Program-made: the position numbers and the translations under genes
The notes under the pieces: generated by a model
Database searches by the model: none
What the model was told of the DNA's origin: nothing
What the model saw: only the letters and a program-made list of their open reading frames with translations
Part shown: piece after piece, positions 60,773 to 64,000 of the stretch
Layout: each line of letters opens with the position of its first letter
Position numbering within the stretch: position 1 is the first letter of the stretch
Assembly: GCA_963819785.1 (NCBI GenBank)
Contig: CAWFXW010000013.1
Span: 186,001-250,000, forward strand
From: Palsa-504 sp963819785
GTDB taxonomy: Bacteria; Actinomycetota; Actinomycetes; Streptosporangiales; Streptosporangiaceae
Direction: 5' to 3'
Length of the DNA: 64,000 bases

Positions 60773-61243
60773 ATGCTGACGGGGTACGACATATCTGGAT
60801 GGCGGTGGATAGGCGTGTCCGAGTGGTGGTCAATCGAGGTCTTCGATGCGGAGCAACTTCCCGCCCGTCGCTGGAAGGACTCCTACCAGGACGAACTCAT
60901 CGAGGCCGCGCTCACCAACGGCGCCGTGTACTGGGAGTGGCACGAGCACCGCTACGGCGTGGTGTTCGAGGTGCTCTTCGACTCCGACGCCCAGTGGGAA
61001 GCGTTCCGCGCGCTGCCCGTGGTCCGTTCGGCCCTGGACGGCGTGCCCGACCCGGTGAACGGCCTGATCATCTACCGCGGCCGGGGCGGCGGATCCGGGC
61101 CGAGGAAGCCGCGCAAGCCCAAGCCCGCCCCGAGTTCGAGCGCGATGGCACTGCCCGAGCCCGAGGAGGAGAACGTGCTGCAGCTGGCCGAGATCGCGCC
61201 GCCCGGGCGCCCCGAGAGCAATCCCGCTCGCCTGGCCGTCTGA
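60773..61243 (+). CDS. Conserved actinobacterial protein, unknown function
   Basis: A 156-residue protein from ATG 60773, with AGAAGG ahead. The first 100 residues form a compact, aromatic-rich domain (VSEWWSIEVFDAEQLPARRWKDSYQDELIEAALTNGAVYWEWHEHRYGVVFEV in pieces) ending LIIYRGRGGG. The last 50 residues are basic/Pro-rich then acidic and probably disordered. No enzyme motif. Divergent from cobS; followed 60 bases later by the DUF5998 gene. Confidence 0.8.
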   Translation: MLTGYDISGWRWIGVSEWWSIEVFDAEQLPARRWKDSYQDELIEAALTNGAVYWEWHEHRYGVVFEVLFDSDAQWEAFRALPVVRSALDGVPDPVNGLIIYRGRGGGSGPRKPRKPKPAPSSSAMALPEPEEENVLQLAEIAPPGRPESNPARLAV

Positions 61244-61303
61244 GACGGCGCCGATTCTCCTCCTGCGGGCGAAGCATGCGCCGGGACGGTGCAGGATAAA
61301 GGC

Positions 61304-61894
61304 ATGAGGGAAAGTCGAGTAACGACCGACGGCCTGCGGGCCGCGATCGAGCGCAGCGGATACTACCCGGGCCTGGTGTCCGATGCGGTGGCCTCGGCGC
61401 TCGGGTCAGAACCCGTCACCGCCTACGTCGTCCATCACGACGCGATCTTCGATCCCGGCATGGAGGTGCGCCGGCACATGACCGTGCTGGCGCTCACCCC
61501 GACCCGGCTGGTGTACTCGCACACCGACGAGCATCCGGCCGAGGATGCAGAGAGCCGGCCGCGCGCTGAGACCAGCACCGAGGCGGTCCGGTTCGGGCAG
61601 ATCTCCTCCGTGGCCCTGACCCGCGTGGTTCCCGACCCGGCCGCGTACGTGCCGGGCGTCACCCTCCCGTCGGAGGTCATGCTGACCATCGGCTGGAACG
61701 TGCTGTCCCACCTGGAGCTCGAGCCGGCCCACTGCGGCGACGAGAGCTGCGAGGCCGACCACGGCTACCTTGGCACGATCACCGCCGACGACTTCTCGCT
61801 GCGGGTCAGCCGGGATGCCGACGGCGAGGAGGCCGTGCAGCAGCTGCTCAGCTTCGTGAAGGTGCTCTCCGACGCCACCGCGGCCGCCCGGTAG
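61304..61894 (+). CDS. DUF5998 family protein
   Basis: A 196-residue protein from ATG 61304. GLRAAIERSGYYPGLVSDAVASALGSEPV starts the family; AYVVHHDAIFDPGMEVRRHMTVLALTPTRLVYSHTDEH, VRFGQISSVALTRVV and LELEPAHCGDESCEADHGYLGT follow. The last has a CX4C and His cluster that could hold a metal. Conserved in actinobacteria next to the phosphodiesterase gene that follows here. Function unknown. Confidence 0.9.
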   Translation: MRESRVTTDGLRAAIERSGYYPGLVSDAVASALGSEPVTAYVVHHDAIFDPGMEVRRHMTVLALTPTRLVYSHTDEHPAEDAESRPRAETSTEAVRFGQISSVALTRVVPDPAAYVPGVTLPSEVMLTIGWNVLSHLELEPAHCGDESCEADHGYLGTITADDFSLRVSRDADGEEAVQQLLSFVKVLSDATAAAR

Positions 61895-62025
61895 GACGGC
61901 AGACGGCCGCAGCTGCCAGATAGCTGAGGGTTTGGCCATTGTTTTGCCGCTGGCGCCCACCCAGTGGCACGATGTTCCGGCAAGACGCGAACTGGCACCC
62001 ACGAGTAGCAGATGAGGATTCCCGC

Positions 62026-63171
62026 ATGACGCTCGAGCCGAGACATTCGCCGATCGTGCCGTCCTATGGGACCGGGACCCTGGCCGATTTGTCTTCGTCG
62101 ATTCTCGCGTCCCTCGATCCCGACGCGCCACCCGAGCAGAACGTCCTTGGCCTGGCGCCCGCCCAGCGCGCGTGCCTGCTGATCGTGGACGGGCTCGGCT
62201 GGGAACTGCTCCGGGCCCATCCCGCCGTCGCACCGTTCCTGTCCGAGCTCGCGCGCAACTCCCGGCCGATCACCGCGGGGTTCCCCGCCACCACCGTCAC
62301 CAGCCTCGGCTCGCTGTGCACCGGCCGCCCGCCAGGCCAGCACGGCATGCTCGGCTACAAGGTCCTGGTGCCCGGCGAGGACATCCTGCTCAACGCGTTG
62401 CGCTGGGACTCCAGGATCGATCCTCGCCAGTGGCAGGCGCAGCCCACCATCTACGAGCGAGCCACCGAGGCCGGCATCGCGGCCGTCCATGTGGCCCAGG
62501 GCGCCTTCCGCGGCACCGGCCTGACCGTCGCCACCATGCGCGGCGCGAGCTACCGCCCGGCCGACAGCATGGGCGCCCTGGCCGCGCAGGGCGCCGCCGC
62601 GGTCACCGAGAACGGGCGTGCGTTCGTGACCGTGTACCACGGTGACCTGGACAACACCGGGCACATGTTCGGAGTCGGCTCCGATGCCTGGTACAACCAG
62701 CTGGCCCACGTCGACAAGCTGGCCGAGCAGCTGTTCAGCGCGCTGCCGTCCCGGGCCTGCCTGTACGTGACGGCCGACCACGGCATGGTCGACGTCGGCC
62801 CGGAGGACCGGATCGACGTGGACCAGATACCCGAGCTCCGGGCCGGCGTTGCGGTGCTCGGCGGCGAGGCGCGGGCCCGGCACATCTACGCCGAGCCGGG
62901 TGCCGCCGGGGACGTCCTGGCCACCTGGCGGGAGGTCCTGGGTGACCGGGCTTGGGTGATGTCCAGGGACGAGGCGATCAAGGAGGGCTGGTTCGGTCCG
63001 GTGGACCCCAGCCTGGCCGACCGGATCGGCGACGTCGTGGCCGCCCCGGTCGGGTCGCTGGCCATCGTCGCCACCAAGACCGAGCCGCGGGAATCCGCGC
63101 TGGTCGGCATGCACGGCTCGCTCACCTCCGCCGACCAGTTCGTTCCCGCGCTGAGCTCCAGCGTCCTATGA
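62026..63171 (+). CDS. Alkaline phosphatase superfamily phosphodiesterase/pyrophosphatase
   Basis: A 381-residue protein from ATG 62026, with GAGGA upstream. LLIVDGLGWELL holds the first metal Asp; AGFPATTVTSLGSLCTGRPPGQHGMLGY contains the Thr/Ser nucleophile and the PxxT-T pattern of nucleotide pyrophosphatases; VTVYHGDLDNTGHMFG, and VTADHGMVDVG (DHG) supply the second metal site. Cytoplasmic. The rhodanese gene overlaps its stop, so both are probably one transcript with the DUF5998 gene. Confidence 0.92.
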   Translation: MTLEPRHSPIVPSYGTGTLADLSSSILASLDPDAPPEQNVLGLAPAQRACLLIVDGLGWELLRAHPAVAPFLSELARNSRPITAGFPATTVTSLGSLCTGRPPGQHGMLGYKVLVPGEDILLNALRWDSRIDPRQWQAQPTIYERATEAGIAAVHVAQGAFRGTGLTVATMRGASYRPADSMGALAAQGAAAVTENGRAFVTVYHGDLDNTGHMFGVGSDAWYNQLAHVDKLAEQLFSALPSRACLYVTADHGMVDVGPEDRIDVDQIPELRAGVAVLGGEARARHIYAEPGAAGDVLATWREVLGDRAWVMSRDEAIKEGWFGPVDPSLADRIGDVVAAPVGSLAIVATKTEPRESALVGMHGSLTSADQFVPALSSSVL

Positions 63172-64000
63172 CCAGCCCGGGCGGCCAGCTGGTCTCGCCC
63201 GCGGCCCTGGCCAAGGAAATGGCCGCCGATCTGGCCCGGAATCCGGCCGGGGAGCGCGGGCCGGTCCTGCTGGATGTGCGTTGGCGGCTCGGCGGCCCGC
63301 CCGGCCTGGACAGCTACCGGGAGGGCCACCTGCCGGGCGCGGTCTTCACCGATCTCGACCGTGACCTGGCCGCGCCGCCCGGCCCCGGCGGACGGCATCC
63401 GCTGCCCGACCCGGCGGTCTTCACCAGGGCGATGCGCGCGGCCGGCGTGAGCGCGGATCGTCCCGTGGTCGTCTACGACGAACGGGACGCCACGGCCGCC
63501 GCCCGCGCCTGGTGGCTGCTGCGCTACCACGGGCACCAGGACGTGCGGGTGCTCGACGGCGGGTACCAGGCCTGGCTGGCCGCCGGGCTCCCGGTGACCC
63601 GGGCCGATCCGGCCGCGATGCCCGGTGACTTCACCGCGCGGCCCGGCCACATGCCGGTACTGGACGCCGCGGGCGCGCAGGAGATGGCGCGGACCGGGCT
63701 GCTGCTCGACGCCCGGGCGGGGGAGCGGTACCGAGGCGAGCACGAGCCCGTCGACCCGGTTGCGGGTCACATCCCCGGCGCGATCAGCGCGCCGACCACC
63801 GGCAACGTGAACCCGGACGGCACCTTCCGCAGCCCCGCCGACCTGGCCCGCCGCTTCGCGGCCCTCGGCGCGGCCGGTACGGCCGGTACGGCCGGTACGG
63901 CCGGAACGGTCGGCGCCTACTGCGGCTCAGGTGTCACCGCGGCGCACGAGGTCCTCGCCCTGGCCGTGGCCGGCGTGCCGGCCGCGCTCTACGTGGGCTC
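63168..64000 (+). CDS. Sulfurtransferase (two rhodanese domains), partial at right edge
   Basis: The frame starts at ATG 63168, overlapping the previous TGA, and runs off the window after 277 codons. The first rhodanese domain: VLLDVRWRLGGPPG, YREGHLPGAVFTDLD, VVVYDERDATAAARAWWLL, VRVLDGGYQAWLAAGLPV. The second: LLLDARAGERYRGE, GHIPGAISAPT, and AYCGSGVTAAHEVLAL with the active Cys at about residue 252. It matches thiosulfate or 3-mercaptopyruvate sulfurtransferase. A nine-base repeat (63872-63907) inserts AGT units before the active site. Confidence 0.93.
   Translation, partial: MTSPGGQLVSPAALAKEMAADLARNPAGERGPVLLDVRWRLGGPPGLDSYREGHLPGAVFTDLDRDLAAPPGPGGRHPLPDPAVFTRAMRAAGVSADRPVVVYDERDATAAARAWWLLRYHGHQDVRVLDGGYQAWLAAGLPVTRADPAAMPGDFTARPGHMPVLDAAGAQEMARTGLLLDARAGERYRGEHEPVDPVAGHIPGAISAPTTGNVNPDGTFRSPADLARRFAALGAAGTAGTAGTAGTVGAYCGSGVTAAHEVLALAVAGVPAALYVG

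Overview
The window is very GC-rich with strong third-position GC bias, GTG starts, Lsr2, mycothiol-type DinB_2 proteins, DUF4191, DUF5998, DUF5999 and an actinobacterial glnA with a GlnR box. It therefore comes from an actinomycete, probably of the Streptosporangiales/soil Actinobacteria type (inference; no rRNA is present). I see no rRNA, tRNA or CRISPR array.

Layout. 0-15 kb is accessory: a partial gene and a membrane protein, a GNAT acetyltransferase divergent from a methyltransferase, a complete IS110-family element (2.8-4.5 kb), an MBL hydrolase, secreted and lipoprotein genes, a phospholipase-C-like phosphoesterase, an ankyrin protein, and a tightly overlapping merR-epimerase-SDR-lipoprotein operon. 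15-22.5 kb holds core genes: glnA under a double GlnR box, RDD protein, DUF4191, lipA and lipB, with a hydrolase and a DinB_2 protein placed between lipA and lipB. 22.5-37.8 kb is an accessory block, much of it decaying: tandem membrane paralogues, an ECF41 sigma module with a perfect ECF41-type promoter and a damaged epimerase, an intradiol dioxygenase, a GT2 glycosyltransferase, then a dense run of broken genes (EamA, LysR, DinB_2, cytochrome b, NDH-2, threonine dehydratase). 36.1-36.6 kb encodes a SigE-type sigma factor with a SecD-head-like partner.

37.9-43.5 kb resumes the core: TIGR01777 epimerase, sucB-type E2 (frame broken once), lpd and pepA. This sits beside lipB/lipA/glnA in related actinomycetes, so the 15 kb block looks inserted into an older core cluster. 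43.7-57.2 kb is accessory again: a GT39-like membrane protein, a ChrB_N protein divergent from an EXXE membrane permease, peptidase E, a beta-helix membrane protein, a YD-repeat/Rhs protein without a toxin tip, a gene-poor stretch with two large palindromes, a stand-alone LigD phosphoesterase and lsr2. 57.4-64 kb holds a hydrolase/acyl-CoA dehydrogenase pair, cobS, two conserved actinobacterial proteins, a phosphodiesterase and a partial rhodanese.

How it works together: glnA (nitrogen), lipA/lipB (lipoate synthesis and transfer) and sucB/lpd (lipoate-dependent 2-oxoacid dehydrogenase) form one metabolic core. Several genes, including the normally essential sucB, are broken by single bases. 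Some of those breaks may be assembly indels, whereas others are clear multi-lesion pseudogenes.
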